DNA of 16,747 bases from RGIG995 sp045652445 (GTDB lineage Bacteria; Bacillota; Clostridia; Oscillospirales; UBA644), in contig JAZRUJ010000073.1 of assembly GCA_045652445.1 (NCBI GenBank), positions 1 through 16,747 of the forward strand, read 5' to 3'. The translations under genes were made by a program, and so were the position numbers. The notes beneath the pieces were generated by a model. The model ran no database searches and had not been told where the DNA came from. It worked only from the letters and a program-made list of their open reading frames with translations. Position 1 is the stretch's first letter. Each line of letters begins with the position of its first letter. Shown piece by piece: positions 1 through 8,299 of this stretch.

Positions 1-2498
1 AAAAAATATCCATTTTAATGCGGTTTTTTAACCAGTTGACCGATCCGATGATCATCATTCTTCTGGTAGCAGCCGTCGTATCCGGAGTTACGGCCGCCAT
101 CGCAAAAGAGTCCTTCGCCGACGTGTTTATCATTCTGTTTGTGGTGGTCTTGAACGCCGTGTTGGGCGTAGTTCAGGAAAGCAAGGCAGAAAAAGCCCTG
201 GAAGCATTAAAAGAAATGACTGCCGCCACCTCGAAAGTTCTGCGGGATGGGGAAATGGTTCACGTAAAAAGTGAAGATTTGGTGGTAGGGGACGTCATTC
301 TTCTGGAAGCAGGAGATGCAGTTCCCGCCGACGTACGGGTTTTGGAATCTGCTTCCATGAAAGTGGAAGAAGCGGCTCTGACCGGAGAATCCAACGCCAG
401 CACAAAAACGGCAGATCCCTTGCCTAAAAGTGGGAAAGACTGTCCTTTGGGCGACCGGAAAAACATGGCGTACATGGGAAGTACGGTCGTTTACGGTCGC
501 GGAAAAGCGGTGGTAACCGCCATCGGTATGGATACCGAAATGGGAAAAATCGCCTCGGCTCTGTCCCAAACGGAAGATTCCCAAACACCGTTACAACAGA
601 AACTGTCTCAATTAAGCAAGATTCTCACCTGGCTGGTGCTTGGAATCTGCGTCTTTATCTTCGCCTTTACCATTTTGAAAGACGGAGATTTTGGATTTAA
701 TCATCTTTTGGAAACCTTTATGGTTGCAGTTTCTTTGGCGGTTGCCGCCATTCCCGAGGGGTTGGCAACGGTGGTTACCATCGTTCTTTCCATCGGGGTT
801 ACCAAAATGTCCAAACGCAACGCGGTTATTCGGAAACTGACCGCGGTGGAAACGTTGGGCTGTACCCAAGTTATCTGTTCCGATAAAACGGGGACGTTGA
901 CCCAAAACAAGATGACTGTCGTGGATCATTACGGAGATAACGAAACTTTGCTTGCGGAAGGAATGGCACTCTGCTCCGATGCAGAATTGACCGACCACGG
1001 CACGGAAGGGGAACCTACGGAATGTGCCTTGGTCAACTATGCAGCAAGCCTGAATTTGAAAAAGCCCGGGCTGAAAGCTGCTTCTCCCCGGATTGGAGAA
1101 GCACCCTTTGACTCCTCACGGAAGATGATGTCCACAGTCCACAAGACCGGCGGCGGCATTATCCAATATACGAAAGGGGCTCCCGATATCGTTTTGTCCC
1201 TCTGCTCTACCGTCTTAAAAAACGGACAGAGAGTTCCTTTGACCGAGGAAATTAGACAAGAAATCTTGGTGGCACAAAAAGAGATGTCCGACAAAGCCCT
1301 CCGGGTTCTTGCCCTGGCATTGAAAACCCATCCTGCAGAACCCACCTCCTATGAACCCACAGATCTGGAACAAAATTTGACCTTTGTTGGGCTATGCGGT
1401 ATGATTGATCCGGTTCGCCCCGAAGTGAAAGCCGCCATTGAAAAATGCCGTTCTGCAGGAATCCGTCCCGTGATGATTACCGGAGACCACATTGATACCG
1501 CAATTGCCATCGCGAAAGAATTAAACATTCTTTCTGATGCATCTCAAGCTATTACCGGGGCACAGCTGGACGAAATTTCGGAAGAAGATTTTGAAAGTGC
1601 CGTGGAAAAATATTCCGTTTATGCCCGCGTTCAACCGGAACACAAGGTGAGAATCGTCAAAGCCTGGAAGGCGAAAGGCAGAGTTACCGCAATGACCGGA
1701 GACGGGGTGAACGACGCACCCTCCATTAAAAGTGCCGATATCGGCGTAGGCATGGGAATTACCGGAACCGACGTTACGAAGAACGTTGCCGATATGATTC
1801 TTGCCGATGATAACTTCTCCACAATCGTTACAGCGGTGGAAGAAGGGCGGAAGATCTACGACAATATCCGCAAGGCAATTCAATTTCTGTTGGCGTCCAA
1901 CTTGAGTGAGGTTATCTCGATTTTTACCGCAACCATTTTGGGCTTTACCATTCTGCATCCGGTTCATATTCTCTGGATCAATCTAATTACCGACACCTTC
2001 CCTGCCCTGGCGTTGGGCGTGGAAAAGAGCGAGCCGGATATCATGCAACGAAAACCCCGCAGTTCCAAGGAAGGAATCTTCTCCGGCGGAGTAGGGGCAG
2101 ACGTAGCATATCAAGGAATTTTGGTCTCAATCTTAACCTTGGCTTCGTATTTTATTGGACACTTCATGGAAACGGGAAACTGGGAAATTACAACCTCGGA
2201 ACACGGGGTTACCATGGCATTTTTGACTATGTCCATGGCGGAAATCTTCCATTCCTTTAACTTGCGTTCCCAGAGAAAATCCATATTCACCCTTAAATCT
2301 CACAATATGATGCTTTATGGGGCAATGGCGGCTTCTTTGGTATTGACCACAGCGGTTATCTATATTCCCGCTTTAGCCTCGGTTTTTGAATTTACCCATG
2401 TTTCTCTTACCGAATATTTTACAGCAATGGGTCTTGCTATTTTGGTCATTCCCGTGGTGGAAATCGTGAAATTCTTTCAGCGTAGATTTGGCAAATAA
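1..2498 (+). CDS. P-type Ca2+-translocating ATPase, 5' end beyond window
   Basis: Membrane pump that probably exports Ca2+ using ATP. Numbering from the first in-window ATG (position 18): actuator TGES at 122-125, M4 PEGL at 246-249, phosphorylation motif DKTGT with Asp289, nucleotide-domain KGAPD at 386-390, hinge TGDGVND at 560-566, then M5-M10. Ca2+-ligand positions known from SERCA are kept: Glu247 in M4, Asn628 and Glu631 in M5, Asn655, Thr658 and Asp659 in M6. The frame is open upstream to the window edge (first full codon at position 3). The residues just before the ATG (KISIL) continue the family's pre-M1 sequence, so ATG 18 is internal and roughly 40-60 N-terminal residues are missing. 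I saw no terminator after the stop; the next gene has its own promoter. Family call is firm; Ca2+ specificity is inferred from the ligand set. Confidence 0.93.
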   Translation, partial: KISILMRFFNQLTDPMIIILLVAAVVSGVTAAIAKESFADVFIILFVVVLNAVLGVVQESKAEKALEALKEMTAATSKVLRDGEMVHVKSEDLVVGDVILLEAGDAVPADVRVLESASMKVEEAALTGESNASTKTADPLPKSGKDCPLGDRKNMAYMGSTVVYGRGKAVVTAIGMDTEMGKIASALSQTEDSQTPLQQKLSQLSKILTWLVLGICVFIFAFTILKDGDFGFNHLLETFMVAVSLAVAAIPEGLATVVTIVLSIGVTKMSKRNAVIRKLTAVETLGCTQVICSDKTGTLTQNKMTVVDHYGDNETLLAEGMALCSDAELTDHGTEGEPTECALVNYAASLNLKKPGLKAASPRIGEAPFDSSRKMMSTVHKTGGGIIQYTKGAPDIVLSLCSTVLKNGQRVPLTEEIRQEILVAQKEMSDKALRVLALALKTHPAEPTSYEPTDLEQNLTFVGLCGMIDPVRPEVKAAIEKCRSAGIRPVMITGDHIDTAIAIAKELNILSDASQAITGAQLDEISEEDFESAVEKYSVYARVQPEHKVRIVKAWKAKGRVTAMTGDGVNDAPSIKSADIGVGMGITGTDVTKNVADMILADDNFSTIVTAVEEGRKIYDNIRKAIQFLLASNLSEVISIFTATILGFTILHPVHILWINLITDTFPALALGVEKSEPDIMQRKPRSSKEGIFSGGVGADVAYQGILVSILTLASYFIGHFMETGNWEITTSEHGVTMAFLTMSMAEIFHSFNLRSQRKSIFTLKSHNMMLYGAMAASLVLTTAVIYIPALASVFEFTHVSLTEYFTAMGLAILVIPVVEIVKFFQRRFGK

Positions 2499-2531
2499 GA
2501 CCGCATTTAGACGACAAACTCGCGATTACCC

Positions 2532-2560
2532 TTGACATTTCTCTGAAAATGTGTTATACT
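2532..2560 (+). promoter_or_regulatory. Sigma-A promoter of the small membrane protein gene
   Basis: A consensus -35 box TTGACA (2532-2537) and a -10 box TATACT (2555-2560) are separated by 17 bp. The start codon at 2602 follows after about 35 nt of leader with an AGAGAGGGA ribosome binding site at 2584-2592. It makes the downstream gene independent of the ATPase gene. Confidence 0.85.
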
Positions 2561-2601
2561 GATAAATATTAATCCGCAGATTCAGAGAGGGAATTGCGAC
2601 C

Positions 2602-3009
2602 ATGAAAAGACTGTTTAGAATGCGAATTCTTTTGTGCTGGGTTGTTTGTATTTTAGGCTATTGGCTGACCGCACTATTATATCCTTACAACTTCTACTGT
2701 CAGGAAACTTATCTCCCTAAGGCGTCGATTCTGCAAATTTTGTTATTTGCCGGGATTACCTTTATTTTGGGGACGATTCTTTTCCTGATCATGCGAGGGT
2801 TGGACGCGGTAGGAAGATTCATCGGAATGAAGAAAAACCTGATCTTGTATTTTTCCTACAACTTTGTTCTGTGTTCCGCTTACGCATGGGGTACGGATAA
2901 ATTGCTGGACATTATCAAGATTGAACCCTTTGGGATCTATCTTCTGTTGGGATTGTTCCCCTCCATCCTTTGTTCCATTATCTATTCCTATCACGTGAGC
3001 CACCGCTGA
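2602..3009 (+). CDS. Small four-helix membrane protein, function unknown
   Basis: I do not recognise the family. The 135-residue product is strongly hydrophobic, with four likely transmembrane helices at about residues 8-27, 43-64, 79-97 and 108-129. The loops are short and basic, such as MKRLFRMR at the N-terminus and the segment around Gly75-Lys78. It has no signal peptidase site, nucleotide-binding motif or metal cluster. Expression as a single-gene unit is clear: a consensus promoter lies 42 bp upstream, AGAGAGGGA sits 9 nt before the ATG, and an intrinsic terminator begins 15 bp after the stop. Its position after a Ca2+ ATPase may be coincidental because each has its own transcription signals. 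It could be a small integral membrane protein of the cell-envelope kind, but nothing in the sequence supports a specific role. Confidence 0.8.
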   Translation: MKRLFRMRILLCWVVCILGYWLTALLYPYNFYCQETYLPKASILQILLFAGITFILGTILFLIMRGLDAVGRFIGMKKNLILYFSYNFVLCSAYAWGTDKLLDIIKIEPFGIYLLLGLFPSILCSIIYSYHVSHR

Positions 3010-3024
3010 CAAGTAAAAAAATCA

Positions 3025-3061
3025 ACCGGAGTGAGAAATTCTCTTACTCCGGTATTTTTTT
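3025..3061 (+). terminator. Rho-independent terminator after the small membrane protein gene
   Basis: ACCGGAGT (from 3025) pairs with ACTCCGGT (ending 3053). The stem extends inward by four more pairs, one of them G-U, around a five-base loop. A run of seven T residues (3055-3061) follows. Confidence 0.9.
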
Positions 3062-3141
3062 GCACAAAAACCAAGGTCGGGCATATACATGGAATGAGCA
3101 AACATGGTTTTGCATTATGATTCAAGGAGGAATCAAGGAAT

Positions 3142-3942
3142 ATGCCGACAACCAGAAACACCTCTACCCCGTCGGAATTCAGAGAAGCCGTCTGCGTAAA
3201 TGTAGACCGCATCTACGATTGTTGCAAAGACCGGGACTGCATGCAGGATTTGAGGGTTTATTTGTCCGAACAGGATCAACAAGTATTGGAAAACGCCGTC
3301 AGCGTAAAGCCGGGAAAAACCGAAATTTTGTGGTCCTACATAGACGTAGAACCTCTGGCTTTCAACAACGGTTTTTACACCGTGGACGTTCAGTTCTTTA
3401 TCCGGGTCTGCTTTGAAGTATGCATAGGACAAAGCCGTCCTCAACACATCGAAGGTTGCGTTGCTTTTACCAAAAAGACCATCTTGTACGGAAGCGAAGG
3501 CGGAGCAAAAATTTTCACTTCGGAATACGCTCCCCACAGTTGCGACCGGAACCTGGAAGTAAGAAGCAACCGTCCCAGAGCCACCGTGGAAGTTTTGGAT
3601 CCCATCGTGCTTGCCGCCCACGTGTGCGAAGCCTGTGACCGGTGCGGTTGTGATCCGGTGGATATTTCCTCGATCCCCGGATATATCAACTCCTATTTCG
3701 AAAACGATCTGTGCGACCGGGAAGGCTGCCGCCGTCTGTACGTGACTCTGGGCATCTTCTCCATCGTCCGCTTGATGCGGGAAGTACAACTGCTGATTCC
3801 CGCCTGCGATTTCTGTATCCCCGAAAAGGAAAGTTGCTACCCCGACGAACAAGATCCTTGCGGTCTGTTCGGAAAAATGGAATTCCCGCTGGATCAGTTC
3901 TTCCCGCCCAACAAAAACGGAAACTGTGCCGAAGGGTGCTAA
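3142..3942 (+). CDS. Cysteine-rich hypothetical protein
   Basis: Cytoplasmic-looking 266-residue protein with no signal peptide or membrane helix and 20 cysteines (7.5%). The cysteines fall in clusters: 18-33, 90-106, a dense VCEACDRCGC run at 161-170, 191-196, 222-240 and the last five residues. Residues 15-125 are a probable beta-rich domain (DRIYDCCKDRDC, then SYIDVEPLAFNNGFYTVDV and a KKTILYGSEG turn). The second half begins at VEVLDPIVL (149-157). I recall similar proteins from Oscillospiraceae, always annotated as hypothetical; that is memory, not a search. AAGGAGG at 3124-3130 lies 11 nt before the ATG, and a hairpin shared with lysA ends the gene. I see no convincing sigma-A promoter in the 80 bp upstream. 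A metal-binding, disulphide-linked or spore-associated role is possible but unproven. Confidence 0.85.
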   Translation: MPTTRNTSTPSEFREAVCVNVDRIYDCCKDRDCMQDLRVYLSEQDQQVLENAVSVKPGKTEILWSYIDVEPLAFNNGFYTVDVQFFIRVCFEVCIGQSRPQHIEGCVAFTKKTILYGSEGGAKIFTSEYAPHSCDRNLEVRSNRPRATVEVLDPIVLAAHVCEACDRCGCDPVDISSIPGYINSYFENDLCDREGCRRLYVTLGIFSIVRLMREVQLLIPACDFCIPEKESCYPDEQDPCGLFGKMEFPLDQFFPPNKNGNCAEGC

Positions 3943-3951
3943 CAAAACAAG

Positions 3952-3983
3952 AAAATACCCCCCACATCTGTGAGGGGTATTTT
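3952..3983. terminator. Bidirectional terminator between convergent genes
   Basis: AAAATACCCC (3952-3961) pairs perfectly with GGGGTATTTT (3974-3983), and three further inner CAC/GTG pairs can form. The A/T-rich flanks give a U-tract in both directions: TTTTTT toward the right, and TATTTTCTTGTTTTG on the minus strand. It ends the cysteine-rich gene on the plus strand and the dap-lysA operon on the minus strand, three bases beyond the lysA stop. Confidence 0.88.
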
Positions 3984-3986
3984 TTA

Positions 3987-5288
3987 TTATAGATCCAAAC
4001 GCAATACGTCTTGAGGTGTTTCTCTGCGAACGGCAAGGGAAACGGTCTTACCTCCGTCGGAAACCATAACCACGGCGGGTCGGGGAATCCGATTGTAATT
4101 GGACGCCATGGAATAGTTGTACGCCCCGGTGGTGCAGACAGCAATCACGTCCCCCCGGCAAGTGGAAGAAGGAAGATTTACGTTTTCTTGAATAATATCT
4201 CCGCTTTCACAACACCGACCGACGACAGAACAGTTAAAGTCTTTGCTCTCCTGTAACTTTCCGGCATTGAGTACGGTATAAGAAGAACCGTACAGAGCAA
4301 AGCGGGGATTGTCCGTCATACCGCCGTCCACGGAGACGTAGTTTTTATATCCGGGAATCTTTTTTACCGTCCCGGCGGTGTAAAGCGTAAGCCCTGCATC
4401 GGCAACGATGCTCCGCCCCGGCTCCATGCGAATGGCGGGAAGGGGGAGGGATAATTGATTGCATTTTTCCTTGACAGCCTTGGCAACTTGGGCAATATTT
4501 GCGGGGATATCAATGGTGGGATCGGACTCCACGTAGCGAACCCCATAACCCCCTCCGAGATCCAGGATCCGGGCGGTATAACCGAACCGTTCCCGCATTT
4601 CGGCGATAAACTCCAGCATAATATCCGAGGCCCGCAAAAATACATCGGAATCAAAGACTTGAGATCCTACGTGACAATGAAACCCTGCAAGGTCGATATG
4701 GGGCAAAGCGAGGGAATATTCCGTGATCTGTGCCGCCTGTCCGGTTTCAATGGCAGAACCGAATTTAGAATCCACTTTCCCGGTGGCAACGGCGGCGTAG
4801 GTGTGGGGATCAATTCCGGGAGTGAGACGGAGAAGAATGGATTGCTTCTTCCCTTTCTCCCCTGCGATCCGGTTGACTGCCGCAACCTCTTCCACATTAT
4901 CCGCAACGAAATATCCAACACCGCATTCCATCGCATAGGCAATATCGGCGTCGGTTTTGTTGTTGCTATGGAAATAGGTGTGTTCCATGGGAAATCCGGC
5001 ATTCATTGCCGTGGCGATTTCCCCGGCGGAAACCACGTCCAAGCCCAAACCTTCTTCCTTGATCAGACGGATCAAGGCGGTGAAAGAACAGGCCTTTCCG
5101 GCATAAAGAGGCATCGCCTCCCCTCCGAAATGTTCCAACATGGCGGTACGGTACGCTCTGCAGTTGGAACGGATTTGATCCGCATCCATCACATAGAGAG
5201 GGGTCCCGTACCGGGCTGCCAGGGACAGGGTGTTTTGTCCGTTAAAATGCAGAATTCCGTTACAATCGGAAAGATTATTACAAATCAT
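3987..5288 (-). CDS. lysA: Diaminopimelate decarboxylase
   Basis: Pyridoxal-phosphate enzyme that decarboxylates meso-diaminopimelate to L-lysine, the last step of lysine synthesis, in the cytoplasm. The 433-residue product is the normal length for this fold-type III family: an alanine-racemase-like barrel followed by a beta domain. The PLP-binding lysine is Lys65 in YAGKA. Other family motifs are HVGSQ (206-210), the phosphate-binding GGGYG (245-249), EPGRS (289-293), CESGD (360-364) and the C-terminal GAYNYSM with Tyr390. It is the last gene of the dapA-dapB-kinase-lysA operon and starts 4 bp after the kinase stop. Its weak ribosome binding site (GAAGTGAG) runs over that stop codon, which suggests translational coupling. 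Arginine or ornithine decarboxylase homologues exist, but the motifs and the operon fit LysA. Confidence 0.96.
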   Translation of the reverse strand: MICNNLSDCNGILHFNGQNTLSLAARYGTPLYVMDADQIRSNCRAYRTAMLEHFGGEAMPLYAGKACSFTALIRLIKEEGLGLDVVSAGEIATAMNAGFPMEHTYFHSNNKTDADIAYAMECGVGYFVADNVEEVAAVNRIAGEKGKKQSILLRLTPGIDPHTYAAVATGKVDSKFGSAIETGQAAQITEYSLALPHIDLAGFHCHVGSQVFDSDVFLRASDIMLEFIAEMRERFGYTARILDLGGGYGVRYVESDPTIDIPANIAQVAKAVKEKCNQLSLPLPAIRMEPGRSIVADAGLTLYTAGTVKKIPGYKNYVSVDGGMTDNPRFALYGSSYTVLNAGKLQESKDFNCSVVGRCCESGDIIQENVNLPSSTCRGDVIAVCTTGAYNYSMASNYNRIPRPAVVMVSDGGKTVSLAVRRETPQDVLRLDL

Positions 5289-5292
5289 AAAC

Positions 5293-6609
5293 TCACTTCA
5301 CAAATTCTTTATAAATGGCTTCCAGAGCAATATCGTAATCCGAGGCGTTGATACCGACGATGATATTCAATTCGCTGGACCCCTGGTCGATCATACGGAC
5401 GTTGACGTCTACACCGGCAAGTGCTTTGAAAACCCGATATGCCGTACCGTGGGCACTGACCATACCCCGACCGACGACAGCAATCATGGCAAGATTATCG
5501 AAAATTTCGATCTTATCGGGATCTACGGATTTTTTCAATGCCGCAACGACGGCGTCCCGTTCCGGGTCTAACTCCAAGGTATTAACCACCACGGACATGG
5601 TATCGATGCCCGAGGGAAGATGTTCAAAGCTGATGTTGTGTTCTTCGAGAATCTGCAACACCCGACGACCGAATCCCTTTTGACCGTTCATCATGGATTT
5701 TTCCACGTAAATAGCGGAAAATCCTTTTTTTCCGGCGATCCCGGTGACGTGATGAGGAGGCTTGGACGCCTGTTCGTCGGAAGGAACGATCATGGTTCCG
5801 GGGTCTTTGGGGCAGTTGGTATTGCGAATGTTAATGGGAATACCCGCTTCCCGGACAGGGAAAATGGCATCTTCGTGCATGACACTGGCACCCATATACG
5901 AAAGTTCCCGCAATTCCCGATAAGTGATGCAAGGAATGGATTCGGGATTATCCACGATCCGAGGATCTGCCATCAGCATCCCGGAAACGTCGGTCCAGTT
6001 TTCATACAAATCGGCTTTGGAAGCCCGGGCAACGATGGAACCGGTGATATCAGAACCACCCCGGGAGAAGGTACGAACCGTTCCGTTGGGGGTAGAACCG
6101 TAAAAACCGGGGATTACAGCTCGTCCCGCCTCTTGCAAAAGAACCTGCAAAGAAGCGTCGGTACGCTGCAAATCCACCGTTCCGTCGTCTTGGAAGAAAA
6201 TGGCGTCTTCCGCATCCAAGAAGGCGTATCCCAAATATTCCGCAAGGATCATGGAATTGAGATATTCCCCACGGGAAGCTACATAATCCCGTCCGGCACG
6301 GTTGTTGATAACCAGGCGGATGGTGGAAAATTCCGATTCCAAAGACATGGTCAAGCCCAGATCGGCAATAATACCGCGGAAACGTTCTTCCACCTTGGAA
6401 AAGACTTCGTCGATGGATTCTTTTTTCCGGGCAAGACGGTAGCATTCCAAGAGAAGGTCGGTGACTTTAATATCGTCGTTGAACCGTTTCCCGGGGGCGG
6501 AAGCCATCACAAAACGGTTGGCGGGATCTGCTTTTACAATGGCGGCAACCTTACGGAACTGATCGGCATCTGCAAGAGAAGAACCGCCGAATTTCAATAC
6601 TTTCAACAT
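5293..6609 (-). CDS. lysC: Aspartate kinase, monofunctional, with two ACT domains
   Basis: Phosphorylates L-aspartate, the entry step to lysine, threonine, methionine and diaminopimelate. The kinase domain covers about residues 1-285: KFGGSS at 6-11, SAPGKR at 37-42, RGE at 113-115, FSRGGSD at 181-187 and the ATP-site DVSG...DPR at 208-217. Two ACT domains follow at about 298-360 and 373-435, the second holding DQGSSELNI. The 438-residue length and motifs suit the long single-chain class (Bacillus YclM/ThrD-like) rather than the alpha/beta-overlap LysC type. The symbol lysC is used in its generic sense. The ribosome binding site AAGGAG overlaps the dapB stop codon, 13 bp upstream. Expression should follow lysine through the operon riboswitch; feedback by lysine or threonine on the ACT domains is expected from the family but unassigned. 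Confidence 0.94.
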   Translation of the reverse strand: MLKVLKFGGSSLADADQFRKVAAIVKADPANRFVMASAPGKRFNDDIKVTDLLLECYRLARKKESIDEVFSKVEERFRGIIADLGLTMSLESEFSTIRLVINNRAGRDYVASRGEYLNSMILAEYLGYAFLDAEDAIFFQDDGTVDLQRTDASLQVLLQEAGRAVIPGFYGSTPNGTVRTFSRGGSDITGSIVARASKADLYENWTDVSGMLMADPRIVDNPESIPCITYRELRELSYMGASVMHEDAIFPVREAGIPINIRNTNCPKDPGTMIVPSDEQASKPPHHVTGIAGKKGFSAIYVEKSMMNGQKGFGRRVLQILEEHNISFEHLPSGIDTMSVVVNTLELDPERDAVVAALKKSVDPDKIEIFDNLAMIAVVGRGMVSAHGTAYRVFKALAGVDVNVRMIDQGSSELNIIVGINASDYDIALEAIYKEFVK

Positions 6610-6622
6610 TTTATAAAACTCC

Positions 6623-7372
6623 TTATTCGGACAACATAGAATTCATATCATAAATTCCGGCGGCTTTTCCCACCAGAAATTCTGCAGCGGCAAGAGCACC
6701 TTCCGCAAATAAAGCTCGGCTATGGGCTTCGTGCTTCAGAGTAATGGTCTGATTGTTGGTAGCTACGATTACTTCGTGGATCCCAACGACGTTACCCATA
6801 CGAAGAGAGTGAATTCCAATCTCTTCTTTGGAGCGTTTTTGCTGCCCCTGACGACCGAACACAAAGGGAACTTTTCCCCGGACCTCCCGTAAAGCCTCGG
6901 CAATCAAAAGTGCCGTTCCACTGGGAGCATCTAATTTTCGGTCATGATGGGATTCGACAATTTCAATTTCCGCATCGGGCAAAGAGGCGGCAGTCTTCTT
7001 GGCAAGATCTACCAAAAGAGCAACCCCCACGGACATATTAGCGGAAAGAAATACGGGAATCTTTTCCGCGGCAGTCCGAATCAAAGACTTCTCCTCTTCC
7101 GTATGTCCGGTGGTGCAAAGAACCACGGGAAGATTCCGGGCAACGGCAAATTCCAACAAAGAAGCCGTCGCGGAATGGTGGGAAAAATCCACGATACAAT
7201 CGCATCGTTCGGAAACTTCTTCCAAGGAAGCATGACAAACGGCGTTCCCGTCGTATCCATTAACGTCTACTCCACAGGCGAGACTGCAACCTCGATATCC
7301 GGACAAAGCCAAAGAAGCAACTTCTTTGCCCATATGTCCGCCCATACCGTAGACTAAAACTTCACAAGACAT
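6623..7372 (-). CDS. dapB: 4-hydroxy-tetrahydrodipicolinate reductase
   Basis: NAD(P)H-dependent reductase that follows DapA in the diaminopimelate pathway. The N-terminal Rossmann domain begins with YGMGGHMG (8-15). TTGH (87-90) contacts the nicotinamide side. The catalytic SHHDRK (141-146) and DAPSGTA (148-154) form the substrate site, and GIHEV (197-201) and FAEGAL close the C-terminal domain. At 249 residues it is slightly short for the family (about 250-270) but complete. The ribosome binding site GAGAGGAG (7380-7387 on the plus strand) overlaps the dapA stop, with 13 bp between genes, and the next gene's ribosome binding site overlaps this gene's stop. It is the second gene of the operon. 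Confidence 0.96.
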   Translation of the reverse strand: MSCEVLVYGMGGHMGKEVASLALSGYRGCSLACGVDVNGYDGNAVCHASLEEVSERCDCIVDFSHHSATASLLEFAVARNLPVVLCTTGHTEEEKSLIRTAAEKIPVFLSANMSVGVALLVDLAKKTAASLPDAEIEIVESHHDRKLDAPSGTALLIAEALREVRGKVPFVFGRQGQQKRSKEEIGIHSLRMGNVVGIHEVIVATNNQTITLKHEAHSRALFAEGALAAAEFLVGKAAGIYDMNSMLSE

Positions 7373-7385
7373 TTTCGCTCTCCTC

Positions 7386-8273
7386 TCAAACCTTGAGTCC
7401 CTGTTGACGCATCAGAGAAAGCAGAACGGCTTCGTTCTGGGGTTCCATGGGAGTCAAAGGCAGACGGAGATAATTTTCACCAAAGCCCATGGCAGCCATG
7501 GCGGCTTTGACGGGAATGGGATTGACTTCGCTGAACAGAGCGTTGGTTAAATCCAAAAGATCCAGCTGCAGATCTCGACTCTTTGCCAAATCTCCGGCAA
7601 AGAACGCGTCGCACATTTCCACAGTCTTCTTGGGAAGAACATTGGAAAGAACCGAAATCACCCCTTTTCCCCCCAGGGAAAGCACGGGGACGATCTGATC
7701 GTCGTTTCCGGAATAAATATCCATTTTTCCCCGAATGAGAGCCGCCAATTCCGCAATCTGAGAAATATTTCCGCTAGCTTCTTTTATGGCGACGATGTTG
7801 GGGTGTTCCGCTAATTTGGCACAGGTTTTGGGCAACAGATTGCAACCGGTACGAGAAGGAACATTGTACAAGATCACGGGTTTGGTGGACGCATCGGCAA
7901 TATCCGTAAAAGAACGGATCAAACCGTTTTGAGTAGCTTTGTTATAGTAAGGAGTTACCACGAGCATAGCATCGCAACCGATTTTGCAAGCAAATTCCGT
8001 CAAATCGATGGCGTAGGCAATATCGTTCGAGCCGGTTCCGGCGATCACGGGAACACGCCCCTTAACCGTATCCACGGCAAATTTCAACACTTCCCGATGT
8101 TCTTCGTCGGTCAAAGTAGACCCTTCTCCGGTGGTCCCGGCAATAACGAGAGCATTGACCCCTTCGTTGATCTGCCAATCCAACAGACGGGCAAAGGTGG
8201 GATAGTCCACTCCGGATTGGGTCATGGGAGTGACGATGGCGGTTGCAACGCCTTGGAAAACGGTTTGCTTCAT
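7386..8273 (-). CDS. dapA: 4-hydroxy-tetrahydrodipicolinate synthase
   Basis: Condenses pyruvate with aspartate semialdehyde, the committed step toward diaminopimelate and lysine. It is a class I aldolase barrel: the Schiff-base lysine is Lys164 in AIKEASG, with Tyr136 in YNVPSRTG, Arg141, the Thr47-Thr48 pair in GTTGEGSTL and Tyr110 in VTPYYNK. The 295 residues match the family. I chose the start at 8273 because AAAGGAG lies 8 nt upstream and MKQTVFQGVATAIVTP aligns with family N-termini. The frame stays open to an ATG at 8366, but that would run through the riboswitch terminator and adds a cysteine-rich, non-homologous leader. It is the first gene of the operon. Confidence 0.96.
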   Translation of the reverse strand: MKQTVFQGVATAIVTPMTQSGVDYPTFARLLDWQINEGVNALVIAGTTGEGSTLTDEEHREVLKFAVDTVKGRVPVIAGTGSNDIAYAIDLTEFACKIGCDAMLVVTPYYNKATQNGLIRSFTDIADASTKPVILYNVPSRTGCNLLPKTCAKLAEHPNIVAIKEASGNISQIAELAALIRGKMDIYSGNDDQIVPVLSLGGKGVISVLSNVLPKKTVEMCDAFFAGDLAKSRDLQLDLLDLTNALFSEVNPIPVKAAMAAMGFGENYLRLPLTPMEPQNEAVLLSLMRQQGLKV

Positions 8274-8299
8274 GAGGAAAACTCCTTTTGTAATAAAAT

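Noticed and set aside
18..20. ATG at 18 as the true start of the Ca2+ ATPase
   Set aside because: No ribosome binding site upstream, the frame is open to the window edge, and the preceding codons continue the family sequence.
3060..3089. Possible promoter TTGCAC/TATACA ahead of the cysteine-rich gene
   Set aside because: Only three of six -35 positions match, the spacer is 18 bp and it overlaps the upstream terminator's T-run; too weak to annotate.
3133..3945. 270-codon minus-strand frame opposite the cysteine-rich gene
   Set aside because: Considered seriously because the plus-strand product is of unknown family. The plus strand has the AAGGAGG site, patterned cysteines and family resemblance; the minus frame would have to start inside the bidirectional terminator region and lacks a ribosome binding site.
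4455..5351. 298-codon plus-strand frame antisense to lysA
   Set aside because: Codon-register shadow of lysA that runs through its start codon and ribosome binding site.
5620..6639. 339-codon plus-strand frame antisense to aspartate kinase
   Set aside because: Codon-register shadow of lysC; no start signals.
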